This document shows, one piece after another, positions 5,336-5,733 of a stretch of DNA of 5,733 nucleotides. Position 1 is the stretch's first letter. Every line of letters starts with the position of its first letter. Below the pieces are notes generated by a model. It did no database searches. It had not been told where the DNA came from and worked only from the letters and a program-made list of their open reading frames with translations. This DNA is from Oxalobacter sp. (GTDB lineage: Bacteria; Pseudomonadota; Gammaproteobacteria; Burkholderiales; Burkholderiaceae_D), in NCBI GenBank assembly GCA_012512465.1, contig JAAZED010000381.1, positions 1-5,733 of the forward strand, in the 5' to 3' direction. The translations under genes were made by a program, and so were the position numbers.

Positions 5336-5733
5336 ATGGCAAAAGAAGAAGACACATTCAACTGGTTCAGCAACCCCATGGCAGACACCTCAGGAAACGA
5401 AGGGTTTCACCTGCCGTATGAACCCCCTTCCAGCATGGCACCGGACGGCACAGAAGGGCCGCTCACGCCCGCACCGGGAGGCGCACCGGGCAGTGGGCGC
5501 CTTTACATGGGACAGCCCGCTTACGACAGCGATACGCTCAAAAATCGCCTGAAAACCCGCATTGACAACCTGGGTGCGCCGGAGACAGCCACAGGCAGCC
5601 AGAGCGGCTACCCTGGTAATCTGGGCAAGAGTCTCTCTGCCAGTGCAGGCGGCGATGGCAGCGCCATCCCCGACCTTCATAAAAACCGGGACAACCTGCT
5701 TCGTCCCTTTACCCATTCCGCATGGAACAAAGC
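5336..5733 (+). CDS. N-terminal part of a phage protein of unknown function (cut by window edge)
   Basis: An open frame runs from the ATG at 5336 to the right edge, giving 132 complete codons without a stop. AAGGA at 5325-5329, 6 bases before the ATG, supports the start. The protein begins MAKEEDTFNWFSNPMADTSG. It is then rich in Pro, Gly and Ser for about 40 residues (EPPSS, GPLTPAPGGAPGSG), which suggests a flexible N-terminal region. A short, more ordered part follows (YDSDTLKNRLKTRIDNL), and then another Gly/Ser-rich segment. No catalytic motif, signal peptide or membrane segment is visible. It is not recognisable as a portal protein from this part, although a portal often comes soon after the large terminase. 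It continues the rightward gene cluster, 41 bases after the previous stop. Confidence 0.8.
   Translation, partial: MAKEEDTFNWFSNPMADTSGNEGFHLPYEPPSSMAPDGTEGPLTPAPGGAPGSGRLYMGQPAYDSDTLKNRLKTRIDNLGAPETATGSQSGYPGNLGKSLSASAGGDGSAIPDLHKNRDNLLRPFTHSAWNK

Noticed and set aside
98..5390. Recurring MADD/MADT tetrapeptides in three unknown proteins
   Set aside because: The matches are four residues long, at different positions and in different contexts. They are likely to be chance.
5390..5716. Reverse-strand open frame of 108 codons at the right end
   Set aside because: The forward frame from 5336 is open to the window edge, has a good ribosome binding site and continues the cluster. The reverse frame is its shadow.

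Overview
The window is a single-strand block of DNA-packaging and neighbouring genes from a tailed double-stranded DNA phage or a prophage. Two proteins identify it. One is a small terminase subunit (starts at 1468). The other is a complete large terminase subunit (starts at 2917) with ATPase and nuclease motifs. All supported genes read rightward, are tightly packed and mostly have clear Shine-Dalgarno sequences. There is no tRNA, integrase, CRISPR array or insertion sequence. The moderately GC-rich, Gram-negative-like composition suggests a proteobacterial host, possibly a betaproteobacterium, but nothing here proves the host or separates a free phage from a prophage.

Layout: (1) 1-14, the last codons of an upstream gene. 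(2) 74-1450, a 458-residue protein of unknown function containing a clear internal duplication of about 92 residues. (3) 1468-2082, the small terminase subunit, GTG start. (4) 2075-2812, a 245-residue unknown protein whose start overlaps the small terminase gene by 8 bases. (5) 2813-2916, the only sizeable gap, with two 10-bp perfect inverted repeats and a promoter-like TTGACA-N17-TTTAAC sequence. (6) 2917-4332, the large terminase subunit. (7) 4359-5294, a 311-residue unknown protein with a lysine-rich N-terminal part, a charged helical middle and a separate C-terminal domain. (8) 5336 to the right edge, the start of another unknown gene.

How they work together: the small subunit recognises phage DNA and loads the large subunit, which pumps DNA into the prohead and cuts it. 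The other proteins are not recognised. Their placement around the terminase genes suggests virion or assembly functions, for example scaffold, internal virion or accessory packaging proteins, but this is inferred from position only. A portal gene would be expected soon after the large terminase; instead two unrecognised genes follow, so the portal is probably beyond the right edge.

The most interesting observations are the ungapped protein duplication in the first gene, a short N-terminal motif that may be shared by the first gene and the gene at 2075, the structured promoter-like gap before the large terminase, and the placement of unknown genes between and after the terminase subunits. No convincing new defence or mobile system is visible.
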